Shown: in pieces, positions 1 to 6,361 of the stretch | How the letters are laid out: every line of letters begins with the position of its first letter | Position numbering within the stretch: the stretch's first letter is position 1 | Source of the DNA: Candidatus Zixiibacteriota bacterium | GTDB lineage: Bacteria; Zixibacteria; MSB-5A5; WJJR01 | NCBI GenBank assembly: GCA_036397555.1 | Contig: DASWIS010000024.1 | Coordinates: forward strand, 1 to 38,113 | DNA: 38,113 nucleotides | Direction of reading: 5' to 3' | Position numbers and translations under genes: made by a program | Notes under the pieces: generated by a model | The model's database searches: none | The model's input: only the letters and a program-made list of their open reading frames with translations | What the model was told of the DNA's origin: nothing

Positions 1-75
1 CACGAGATTCCCGATTCTGACGTCACTCCGCGTACGCCGCAACATGTTTGTTCGCCGGCACACGGGGCCATTGAG

Positions 76-321
76 TCACTTCGGGTGTGGGATGACGTCA
101 ATCAACTGATACGTGTCTCCTTCGATCACGAAGTAGAAACGCCAACCCCGGTTGACCCTCGCCTGCCAGATGCCTCGTTTGATGTCATACTTCTTGGCCC
201 TGAGTGACGGGTGGCGAAGATTGCCCATCAAGAGCGTCAGGCGGCGCTCGATGGCGCGTCGAATTCCCGGCGGCGCTTCCTCGTAACTGCGTCGAAAACG
301 CTCGGAGTAGACTAGTCGCAT
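76..321 (-). CDS. RelE/ParE-superfamily toxin of a toxin-antitoxin pair
   Basis: This 81-residue basic protein has the size and layout of RelE/ParE-type toxins: an N-terminal 'SERFRRSYEEAPPGIRRAIE' helix region, a central basic stretch, and a C-terminal beta region with 'GIWQARVNRGWRFYFVIEGD' and 'LIDVIPHPK'. RelE members usually cleave mRNA in the ribosome and ParE members poison gyrase; the sequence does not decide between them. The ATG follows directly on the stop codon of the antitoxin gene (TAG then ATG), so the two are almost certainly co-translated. The residues 'RVNRGWRFYF' fit the beta-strand that carries active-site arginines in RelE-like toxins. A housekeeping mRNA interferase or a decayed toxin cannot be excluded. 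Confidence 0.82.
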   Translation of the reverse strand: MRLVYSERFRRSYEEAPPGIRRAIERRLTLLMGNLRHPSLRAKKYDIKRGIWQARVNRGWRFYFVIEGDTYQLIDVIPHPK

Positions 322-582
322 CTACTTGCGTCGGGTTCGGCGTGAGCCACGCAGAGATTGTGTTGCTTCCTTCGCTGTAGCGTAGGGTCCATGAACCCTG
401 CCCTTATTGATGTCTTCGAGACCCTCTGCAAGGCGCTTCTCGATCAGTTCCTTGGGAGTCAGGATGAGCTTATCCCCCTTGAGCTCGACTTCGAGATAGT
501 CCCCCGCGGTCAGATGGAGCTGGTCGTAGACCTTCTTGGGGATGACGATCTGCCTGCTGGTACCAATTTTGACTGCTGACAC
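322..582 (-). CDS. AbrB/MazE-type (SpoVT-AbrB swapped-hairpin) antitoxin
   Basis: The protein is 86 residues from the preferred start. Its N-terminal 45 residues form a swapped-hairpin AbrB domain ('KIGTSRQIVIPKKVYDQLHL', then 'AGDYLEVELKGDKLILTPK'), which in this family dimerises to bind DNA. The basic C-terminal tail (ending 'RGSRRTRRK') would be the part that wraps the toxin. I chose the GTG at 580-582 because GGAGGAG lies at the correct distance in front of it. The longer frame, which opens at 735, runs through a palindromic repeat, and the ATG at 598-600 has no comparable ribosome site. The pair probably represses its own promoter in the AT-rich stretch at about 600-655. An AbrB antitoxin paired with a RelE-fold toxin is a known hybrid arrangement. 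Confidence 0.85.
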   Translation of the reverse strand: MSAVKIGTSRQIVIPKKVYDQLHLTAGDYLEVELKGDKLILTPKELIEKRLAEGLEDINKGRVHGPYATAKEATQSLRGSRRTRRK

Positions 583-677
583 GTTGCTCCTCCGCTGCAT
601 TTCATCGTGAAACCATATTTCCATATAAACATACGCACAGCACACTTTGTGCATGGTGTTTTCTGATGACTGAATCT

Positions 678-699
678 GCCCAGGCGAGGACGCCTGGGC
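678..699. repeat. Perfect 9-bp palindrome with tetraloop, REP-like
   Basis: GCCCAGGCG (678-686) and CGCCTGGGC (691-699) pair perfectly around the loop AGGA. The element sits between cinA and the antitoxin gene and could end cinA transcription, although no T-tract follows. A second, weaker palindrome at 718-742 (GTAGG...CCTAC) contains the cinA stop codon. Both look like members of short dispersed repeat families. Confidence 0.6.
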
Positions 700-738
700 T
701 GCACATTGGCCGGAGTCGTAGGGCGGACCAAGCACGTC

Positions 739-1962
739 CTACAAAAGCCGCCCCCGCAGCATGTTGAGCGCCGCCTGGGCGGCACGGGCGCGGATGACTT
801 CGCGATCGCCAAGAAGGTTGAAGCGTTTGGTGGAGACTGAGTCGCCCTTTATGGCAGTTGCCAGCCAAACAGTGCCGACCGGCTTGTCGGGGGTGCCGCC
901 GTCGGGACCGGCGATCCCGGTCACCGCAATGCTGCAATCGGCGCCGCTGCGGGCGATCGCGCCTTTGGCCATGGCGGTCACGACTTCTTCGGACACTGCT
1001 CCGTGCTTGGCGATTAACTCAGGATTCACCCCGAGCATGTCGGTCTTGGCGCGGTTGTCGTAGGTCACATACCCGCCCCAGACATACGCCGACGATCCGG
1101 GGACATCGGTGAGCCGTTTGGCGATCAGGCCGCCGGTGCATGACTCGGCGAGCACGATTGTGAACCCGCGCTGCTGGAGCATCCGTCCGACGACCACTTC
1201 CAGCCCCACATCGTCTTCTGCATAGAGTGATTCGGCGACCAATGGACGCGCCGCATCGGTGAATCGCCGCAAAGTCGTTTCGGCATCGGGACCGTGCGTG
1301 GTGAATCGCAGTCGCACGCCCAATTCCGAGGGCAGGAACGCGACTTCGACCTCGGGATTGTCGGCCATGACACGGGAGAGCGTTTCATACAGCCGCGACT
1401 CGGGCCAGCCGACGGTCGACCAGGTGATCGTTTGTGAGCGGGTCTTGGCTTGCGCCGCGATGCGCGGGATGATCACATCGCGGACCATCGGCTCCATCTC
1501 GCGGGGCACACCGGGGACGGCCACAACGGTTGTCCTGCCTTCGGTCAGCACAATGCCCACCGCGGTGCCGTACTCGTTGGGGATAAACTCGGCATCATTG
1601 GGTAAAAGTGCCTGCGTGTCCAACAGCGGCGTGATCGTGCGGCCGAGTTTCTGATACCGCGCCTTGAGCGCTTCGAGAATCTCCGGATGAAAGATCAAGG
1701 GACGTTCGAAGACGTGCGACAATGCGTTCTTAGTCACGTCATCGTTGGTCGGCCCCAGGCCGCCGGACACGATCACCCAATCGGCGCGCTCGATGCACTC
1801 GCGCAATGTCGCGACGATAATCTCGTGTTGATCGGGAATCGATGTCTGCCGTGAGAGAGTCAGTCCCGCGCGCGAGAGTTCATCACCGATGAAGAGCGCG
1901 TTGCTATTGAGCGTGCGCCCGGCGAGCAGCTCAGAGCCGATGGTGAGCAGTTCGATAGTCAT
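739..1962 (-). CDS. cinA: CinA-family protein: molybdopterin-binding-like domain plus nicotinamide-nucleotide amidase domain
   Basis: At 407 residues it has the full two-domain CinA length. The N-terminal COG1058 domain opens with 'ELLTIGSELLAGRTLNSNA' and carries 'WVIVSGGLGPTNDDVTKNAL', the MoCF-like phosphate-binding loop associated with ADP-ribose pyrophosphatase activity. The C-terminal PncC domain has 'LAESCTGGLIAKRLTDVPGS' and 'IAVTGIAGPDGGTPDKPVG', typical of the amidase that converts NMN to nicotinate mononucleotide in pyridine nucleotide salvage. It is cytoplasmic. The ATG has only a weak ribosome site and lies 6 bases after the pgpA stop, so translation probably depends on pgpA. The pgpA-cinA order is common in bacteria, which supports both calls. 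Confidence 0.95.
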   Translation of the reverse strand: MTIELLTIGSELLAGRTLNSNALFIGDELSRAGLTLSRQTSIPDQHEIIVATLRECIERADWVIVSGGLGPTNDDVTKNALSHVFERPLIFHPEILEALKARYQKLGRTITPLLDTQALLPNDAEFIPNEYGTAVGIVLTEGRTTVVAVPGVPREMEPMVRDVIIPRIAAQAKTRSQTITWSTVGWPESRLYETLSRVMADNPEVEVAFLPSELGVRLRFTTHGPDAETTLRRFTDAARPLVAESLYAEDDVGLEVVVGRMLQQRGFTIVLAESCTGGLIAKRLTDVPGSSAYVWGGYVTYDNRAKTDMLGVNPELIAKHGAVSEEVVTAMAKGAIARSGADCSIAVTGIAGPDGGTPDKPVGTVWLATAIKGDSVSTKRFNLLGDREVIRARAAQAALNMLRGRLL

Positions 1963-1968
1963 GCTGTG

Positions 1969-2490
1969 TCAAAACCACGCAGGCGTGAACAGGAAGAGCA
2001 GTCGGCAGGCGACATTGGTATACACCCCCGCCCCGATGTCGTCGGCTGTGACACCCCAGCCGCCGGTGAGCGATTCGAGGCGACGGCAGGGCCAGGGTTT
2101 GGCGACATCAAAGATGCGAAAGAGCACGAAGACCGGAATCATCATGTGCCAATGAGTCGGCAAACCGAGCAGGGCGACGAATGCGCCCGCCCATTCGTCG
2201 ATGACGATGCGTCCGGAGTCGTGGCCGAACAACGGCTCGGCGCGCGCCGAGACCCAGACCGACAAGACGATCATCGCCACGGTCGAGACGATCATCAGAG
2301 CGTCATTGCCGGTGCGCAGGATCCCCCAGCCGACCAGCACCGCCGGGATCGAGCCCCAGCTTCCCGAATAGGGACGGATCATGCCGCTGCCCAGGCCGGT
2401 CGCCAGGAGCGCGACCATGGGATTGCGCGACCAGGGGCCGGGAGCGCTCTCCGACACCCGTGCAGGACTCTTCGTGACCTCGTGTGACAC
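1969..2490 (-). CDS. pgpA: Phosphatidylglycerophosphatase A
   Basis: This 173-residue membrane protein removes the phosphate from phosphatidylglycerol phosphate, the last step of phosphatidylglycerol synthesis. It shows the PgpA signature blocks: 'ATGLGSGMIRPYSGSWGS' near the N-terminus, then the acidic metal-binding motif 'IVIDEWAGAFVALLGLP', and a C-terminal 'DDIGAGVYTNVACRLLFLF' that carries a conserved Asp-Asp. Three to four hydrophobic stretches fit an inner-membrane enzyme. The start is a GTG preceded by AAGGGA. The gene lies just upstream of cinA and downstream of pgsA, which makes its substrate, so the two steps are encoded next to each other with a 130-base spacer that contains a palindromic repeat. 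Confidence 0.92.
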   Translation of the reverse strand: MSHEVTKSPARVSESAPGPWSRNPMVALLATGLGSGMIRPYSGSWGSIPAVLVGWGILRTGNDALMIVSTVAMIVLSVWVSARAEPLFGHDSGRIVIDEWAGAFVALLGLPTHWHMMIPVFVLFRIFDVAKPWPCRRLESLTGGWGVTADDIGAGVYTNVACRLLFLFTPAWF

Positions 2491-2568
2491 TAGTCCCTTT
2501 GTTGATCCGTTGGGGCACCCATTCGCTTCGCTCAGGACAAGCGGCGCGCCGTGCCCTTAATGCTGTGA

Positions 2569-2588
2569 GGGCACGACACGTCGTGCCC
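2569..2588. repeat. REP-like palindrome (GGGCACGA/TCGTGCCC)
   Basis: GGGCACGA (2569-2576) and TCGTGCCC (2581-2588) form a perfect 8-bp stem with a CACG loop in the pgsA-pgpA spacer. It is followed by CTACAAAA, and a closely related palindrome lies at 6244-6263. Such elements are usually scattered through intergenic DNA in one genome. It could also fold in mRNA between the two genes. Confidence 0.6.
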
Positions 2589-2620
2589 CTACAAAACCCT
2601 GCAAATCATCGTGCCGCATC

Positions 2621-3208
2621 CTACTTCAACACGCTCTTGACCAAGCTCAGATGACGCACGAAATAGTCGATGCCGGTGATGACCGTGACGAGCATCGTGA
2701 TCGTAACCAGAATATCGAACACCAGCATCGTTCGAGTGCTCTCAAAGATCGTCCAGTGGTGTCCCAGGGGCACCAGCATCGCTTTCAAATAAACAAATAA
2801 CAGGATCGCGCTGACGGTCACCATCTGCAACGCGGTTTTCAACCGCGCGCCGAACGAGGGTACGATCAGTATGCCACGATACGCCGCCAGCGAGCGAAAG
2901 CCGGTGATGAGAAACTCGCGGGCGATGATGACGATCACCATCCAGCCGCGCACGTACCCCAAACCGACCAGCGAGATCAGCGCGGTCGAGATGAGAATCT
3001 TGTCGGCCAACGGGTCCATGAACTTGCCGAATCCGGTAACCCGCCCGCTTTTGCGCGCCAGATAGCCGTCGCCCAAATCGGTCAGCGCCGCAACGACGAA
3101 CACAATCAGCGATGCCAGCTTGGCACGGGTGTCGTCGATTAAGATCAGCGCCATGAAGACCGGCGCCAACGCGATGCGCAACAGCGTCAGTTTGTTGGGA
3201 AGGTTCAT
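2621..3208 (-). CDS. pgsA: CDP-diacylglycerol--glycerol-3-phosphate 3-phosphatidyltransferase
   Basis: At 195 residues this is a typical PgsA. It joins CDP-diacylglycerol and glycerol-3-phosphate to give phosphatidylglycerol phosphate in the inner membrane. The CDP-alcohol phosphotransferase signature D-x2-DG-x2-AR-x8-G-x3-D-x3-D is intact in 'DLGDGYLARKSGRVTGFGKF' plus the following 'MDPLADK'. It opens with the usual 'MNLPNKLTLLRIALAPVFM' and has four to five further hydrophobic segments. The gene is transcribed away from the AAA+ regulator; only 81 bases separate the two starts, so their promoters share that spacer. Downstream lies pgpA, the next enzyme in the pathway. Other CDP-alcohol transferases are possible, but the N-terminus and length favour PgsA. 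Confidence 0.94.
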   Translation of the reverse strand: MNLPNKLTLLRIALAPVFMALILIDDTRAKLASLIVFVVAALTDLGDGYLARKSGRVTGFGKFMDPLADKILISTALISLVGLGYVRGWMVIVIIAREFLITGFRSLAAYRGILIVPSFGARLKTALQMVTVSAILLFVYLKAMLVPLGHHWTIFESTRTMLVFDILVTITMLVTVITGIDYFVRHLSLVKSVLK

Positions 3209-3289
3209 CGGCTCCGGCTCTGCCGCGGAAAGCTACGGTACCAGACGCCATCAACCCAAGTCAATCGAGGGGACGCTTGTCGGTTTCCT

Positions 3290-5179
3290 GTGGAACGTCT
3301 TGACAGTCGGGTCCCGTGCGGCCACACTCGCAGACAGATGAGCCGATCTCCGACGCCGCCGCCACGGTTTGATTGGTCCGCCGAACACGCGGGCCTGAAG
3401 CGCGAACTGTCCCGTTTTCGCTCACTGTTGGCGCGCTCGCTCCCGGCACGGGGAGCGTCGTCGCCATGGAAACGGCGCTTCGAGGAGCTGCGGCACCAGT
3501 GGGAACTGTTGGCGCAGCGCCTGGAGGGGCGTTGGGCGCGCGGTGCCGAATCGGAGATTGCGCTGGACGCCGAATTGGACGTGTCGCGACGCGAACGGCT
3601 GCAATTGCGGACGCTGGTTGAGCTGGACGAACGTTTCGATGCGGCGGAATCGGTTGAAGCGTGTCTGACGGAGACACTCCGCGCGCTGGCCCCTGTCATC
3701 GCCAACGACGGCGCGATGATGAACCTGCACGACATCGTCCCCGACGGGGGCCTGCGTGTGACCACCGCGCGTCCCGGGCGCCGGGCCTGGCCCCTGGCGT
3801 CGGATCTGGAATTGTGCGAGCATCTGCTGACGGGGGCGTCCGACGGGCGACGCATCGTCATCGAAGGGCGTCCAGTCGGTGCCGATGCGCGCGCGCACGG
3901 CCGCATGACGCATTGGCTGGCTGTGGGGATCGCGCATCGCGACAGCCACTACGGGTCGCTGGTCATGGGACGGCGCCTCGGCGCGCACCCCTTCGACGAA
4001 GATGAGATCGCCGTTGCCGAACGCATCGTTTCGCGGCTGGGACGTGCCCTGGCGTCGCGCGTCGGCGCCGGAGTGCGCGCGCTGCCCGGTATCGGCTTGC
4101 GGCCCGAGGGCTTCGATCACCTGCGGGGGGAATCGCCCGCGTTGCGGCAGGCGGTTGCACTGGCGGCACGGCTGGCGGCATCGGACGGGCCCGTTCTCTT
4201 CGAGGGGGAGATCGGCACCGGACGCGAAACGTTGGCGCGGGCGATTCATGCGCGTTCGGCCCGGGCCGGTAAACCGTTCGTGGTTCTGCGCGGCGCCGAT
4301 CTGCCGCAACCGCATGTCGCGGAGCGACTCTTCGGTGTCCATCGGGTTGAACCCGATGGCACGCTCACGGATCGGCCGGGCGATCTGGAACTGGCCAAGG
4401 GCGGGTCGCTGTACATCGACGAACTGGCGGCGCTCGACAATGTGTTGCAGGTGCAACTGGTACGACTCCTCAACGAGCTGACATTCGAACGGGTCGGCGA
4501 ACGCAAGGCCCGCCGCGCCGATATTCGCCTGATGCTGGCGACCACGCAGCATATCGAGGACGCGGTAACGCACGGCCGCATCCGCGAAGATCTCTTTTAT
4601 CTCGTGCTGGCCGGTCGCATCGCGCTGCCGCCGTTGCGCGAACGCGCCGGCGACATCGTGGAACTGGCGCGACGATTTGCGATCGAGACGGGACATCGCG
4701 CGGGCAAGCGCATCGACGGGATCGACCAGGACACGGCAGCGCTGCTGCTGGCGGCCTCCTTTCCGGGAAACATCCGCCAACTGTCGCAGATCATCGAACG
4801 CGCGGTGTTCATGTCCGGCCGACCGTTGATCGGCGCCGGCGATCTGCCGGAAGACTTCGCCGCCGAGGTGATCGCGGCGCCCCTGGATACGTCGGACTGG
4901 ATCGAACAGGCCGCGCAGGGTGTGCGCGCCTCGGTCGGCGCCGGGCGCGGCGGCGACTACGCGGCGTTTCGCCGCGTGCGCGCCTCGGTGCAGCGCGCGC
5001 TGTCGGCGGCGTTCGTCGCCTCGGTGCGCAAAGCGGTCGGACCGCAGCCGGCGCGCGCGGCACGGCACCTGGGCGTGCACCGCGCGCAATGGTGGCGTCT
5101 GATGCGCGACGCGGAGCCGGAATCGGCCGCGCCGGCACAGGGCGACGACGGCGAAGACAACAATGCACAAAAACAGTAA
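3290..5179 (+). CDS. GAF-AAA+ transcriptional regulator, sigma-54-activator-like but lacking the GAFTGA loop
   Basis: The protein is 629 residues from the GTG at 3290; an in-frame ATG at 3338 is an equally weakly supported start. The order is a coiled basic N-terminus, a GAF-like sensor (about 105-255), an AAA+ domain (about 275-525) and a Fis-type helix-turn-helix (about 575-605, 'ARHLGVHRAQWWRLMRD'). Recognisable AAA+ motifs are Walker A 'GEIGTGRE' (306-313), Walker B 'GGSLYIDE' (371-378), sensor I 'RLMLATT', 'IREDLFYLVLAGRIALPPLR' with the arginine-finger region, and 'FPGNIRQL'. Two departures stand out. The Walker A lysine is arginine (R312), and the segment that should hold GAFTGA reads 'GVHRVEPDGTLTD' (349-361). 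GAFTGA contacts sigma-54, so this protein probably acts another way, as TyrR does with sigma-70. Its ligand is unknown. Confidence 0.85.
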   Translation: MERLDSRVPCGHTRRQMSRSPTPPPRFDWSAEHAGLKRELSRFRSLLARSLPARGASSPWKRRFEELRHQWELLAQRLEGRWARGAESEIALDAELDVSRRERLQLRTLVELDERFDAAESVEACLTETLRALAPVIANDGAMMNLHDIVPDGGLRVTTARPGRRAWPLASDLELCEHLLTGASDGRRIVIEGRPVGADARAHGRMTHWLAVGIAHRDSHYGSLVMGRRLGAHPFDEDEIAVAERIVSRLGRALASRVGAGVRALPGIGLRPEGFDHLRGESPALRQAVALAARLAASDGPVLFEGEIGTGRETLARAIHARSARAGKPFVVLRGADLPQPHVAERLFGVHRVEPDGTLTDRPGDLELAKGGSLYIDELAALDNVLQVQLVRLLNELTFERVGERKARRADIRLMLATTQHIEDAVTHGRIREDLFYLVLAGRIALPPLRERAGDIVELARRFAIETGHRAGKRIDGIDQDTAALLLAASFPGNIRQLSQIIERAVFMSGRPLIGAGDLPEDFAAEVIAAPLDTSDWIEQAAQGVRASVGAGRGGDYAAFRRVRASVQRALSAAFVASVRKAVGPQPARAARHLGVHRAQWWRLMRDAEPESAAPAQGDDGEDNNAQKQ

Positions 5180-5191
5180 CATCTTCGTTAC
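5176..5191. promoter_or_regulatory. Candidate operator dyad GTAAC-N6-GTTAC (copy 1)
   Basis: GTAAC (5176-5180), six bases, then GTTAC (5187-5191). With the flanking A and T it becomes a perfect 18-bp dyad with an N6 centre. It overlaps the stop codon of the AAA+ regulator. The half-site geometry resembles the sites bound by Fis-type regulators such as TyrR. The role is inferred from symmetry and position only. Confidence 0.5.
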
Positions 5192-5264
5192 TAACAGCGA
5201 AATGGCCGTTCCGCCGCTGCCCCCTATTGATTCTCCCGCCCGGCCGCCCCGCTAAGGTCAAATA

Positions 5265-5280
5265 GTAACACTTATGTTAC
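5265..5280. promoter_or_regulatory. Candidate operator dyad GTAAC-N6-GTTAC (copy 2)
   Basis: GTAAC (5265-5269), six bases, then GTTAC (5276-5280): same half-sites and spacing as the copy 89 bases upstream, with a different centre. An 89-bp offset is about 8.5 helical turns, which would put the sites on roughly opposite faces of the DNA unless it bends or loops. The pair lies between the regulator and the unknown gene at 5430, which is the likely target. Confidence 0.5.
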
Positions 5281-5429
5281 AAACCAGCGTCTCGGATCAC
5301 TTTTTTGCTGAAAAAAATCTTGCTGGTGTCCGATGACAGGATCATGCTGGTGGTGTCGCCCCAGTAAGTGGCGATGCGCCAACAAGATTGCCCGCTCCAG
5401 CCAAGGGGCATCGCTTGGCGGACTCCGTC

Positions 5430-5774
5430 ATGAAGAATTCAGACCTCGGCACGGCCGACCAAATCTACCGCAGCGGGATCGAAGCGGCCCGTCAGGCCGA
5501 CTCCAGAGAAGTCCCCGTTGCCACGACCGCGGCGGCCATGGTCGGAGCGGCACTGCGACGTTGGGCGGGGCCGGTCCAGGCCCTCTCCGGCGGGACGGTC
5601 TTTGAAGCAGCCGGCCGTCACGGGGTGATTGTGACATCCGCCCGGGAGCCGTTGCCACCCGACCCGACCGGGATCATGCAACGGCGCCAATGGATCAACG
5701 TGCATGTGATGAACTTCGGGTCGCGCACGCTGCATGTGCGCACGATCGGTGCGCCGCGGCCCGGACGTGAATGA
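5430..5774 (+). CDS. Hypothetical 114-residue protein
   Basis: I do not recognise a family. From the ATG at 5430 the product is 114 residues. It has an alanine-rich helical stretch ('VATTAAAMVGAALRRWAGPV'), a central 'GGTVFEAAGRHGVIVTSARE' that looks like alternating strands, and an Arg/Pro-rich end ('TIGAPRPGRE'). There is no signal peptide and no cysteine. The frame stays open upstream to 5388, but neither start has a good ribosome site. It lies behind the AAA+ regulator and its two dyads and 75 bases ahead of the histone-like gene, so it may be the regulated target. It could be a spurious frame, since GC-rich DNA leaves many frames open, but no competing frame covers the stretch better. 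Confidence 0.5.
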   Translation: MKNSDLGTADQIYRSGIEAARQADSREVPVATTAAAMVGAALRRWAGPVQALSGGTVFEAAGRHGVIVTSAREPLPPDPTGIMQRRQWINVHVMNFGSRTLHVRTIGAPRPGRE

Positions 5775-5831
5775 GGCAATGATCTGAGGAGATCTTAGGC
5801 AACCAACCGACGGTACACTTCAGACCACCGC

Positions 5832-5842
5832 TAAGGAGGTGA
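5832..5842 (+). promoter_or_regulatory. Maximal Shine-Dalgarno site of the histone-like gene
   Basis: TAAGGAGGTGA matches the complement of the conserved bacterial 16S rRNA 3' end over 11 bases, with a 7-base spacer to the ATG at 5850. No other gene in the window has so long a match. It points to very strong translation initiation. Confidence 0.8.
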
Positions 5843-5849
5843 AAGCCAG

Positions 5850-6119
5850 ATGCCAGTGAAACGCAGAAAGACCGCGAAGAAGGCAACGACGCGTAAGCGT
5901 CGCACCACGAAGAAAGCCACCGGTCGCAAGACCGCGCGCAAGGGTACCCGTAAAACCGCGAAGAAGGCGACGACGCGCAAGCGCCGCACCGCCAAGAAGG
6001 CCACCGGCCGCAAGAGCACACGCAAGACCGCTCGCAAAGCCGGAGCACGCAAGGTCGCGCGTCGCAAAACCGCACGGAAAGCGAGTTCGCGTCGCAAACA
6101 GACCATGATGATGATGTAA
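5850..6119 (+). CDS. Histone H1-like Lys/Arg/Ala/Thr-rich DNA-binding protein
   Basis: The 89-residue protein consists almost only of Lys, Arg, Ala, Thr, Gly and Ser and ends in four methionines. It is built from an imperfect tandem repeat of 28 residues: T8-K35 and T36-K63 match at 23 of 28 positions and contain 'TAKKATTRKRR' and 'KKATGRK'. A shorter, diverged third part follows. Such AKKA-type tails are known from bacterial histone H1-like proteins, which bind DNA through charge and compact the nucleoid. It is cytoplasmic and has no acidic residue. A full-length Shine-Dalgarno site and a strong terminator frame it, suggesting an abundant, independently terminated product. A ribosome-associated basic protein is a less likely alternative. 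Confidence 0.85.
   Translation: MPVKRRKTAKKATTRKRRTTKKATGRKTARKGTRKTAKKATTRKRRTAKKATGRKSTRKTARKAGARKVARRKTARKASSRRKQTMMMM
5871..6038 (+). repeat. Two 84-bp tandem repeats inside the histone-like gene
   Basis: Unit 1 (5871-5954) and unit 2 (5955-6038) encode the 28-residue repeats. Many differences between them are synonymous (for example gcaacg versus gcgacg). That indicates an old duplication kept at protein level, not a recent slippage event. Confidence 0.75.
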
Positions 6120-6126
6120 GTCATCG

Positions 6127-6145
6127 CCCCGCGCTGCGGGGTTTT
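6127..6145 (+). terminator. Rho-independent terminator of the histone-like gene
   Basis: CCCCGC (6127-6132), loop GCT, GCGGGG (6136-6141), then TTTT. It begins 7 bases after the stop codon at 6119. Confidence 0.85.
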
Positions 6146-6152
6146 CGATCAG

Positions 6153-6182
6153 CCGGTCCCGTGGAGGATGCCGCGGGACCGG
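6153..6182. other. Second strong hairpin after the histone-like gene
   Basis: CCGGTCCCG (6153-6161) pairs perfectly with CGGGACCGG (6174-6182) around a 12-base loop, followed by a short T/C run. It may be a backup terminator or a dispersed palindrome. Confidence 0.5.
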
Positions 6183-6243
6183 TTCTCTATTGCAGCCGAC
6201 TTTCCCTGTGACACAAGCCGCAACGTACGCGTCCTGCGACAAC

Positions 6244-6263
6244 GGGCACGGCCCGTCGTGCCC
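6244..6263. repeat. REP-like palindrome related to that at 2569
   Basis: GGGCACG (6244-6250) and CGTGCCC (6257-6263) form a 7-bp stem, followed by CCACAA. Stem and downstream bases resemble the element at 2569-2588. It lies in the spacer ahead of the DUF1028 gene. Confidence 0.55.
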
Positions 6264-6361
6264 CCACAACCGATCGGCGCCTCCCCGGTCGAGTCTGTGA
6301 TGTAGTCGTACGGCGTCGACTCTCGTATCTTCCACGACGCAACATCACAGGGAGGGGACTG

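Noticed and set aside
3422-5182. 586-residue frame opposite the AAA+ regulator
   Set aside because: It mirrors the regulator, has no domain, and is rich in Arg/Gln/Ala as antisense GC-rich frames are.
5300-5320. TTTTTT-GCTG-AAAAAA run near 5301-5316 as a terminator
   Set aside because: No GC stem, so it cannot work as a rho-independent terminator; only an AT-rich bend.
3290-5429. Sigma-54 (-24/-12) promoter near the AAA+ regulator
   Set aside because: I found no GG-N10-GC pair in a convincing TGGCAC-N5-TTGC setting.
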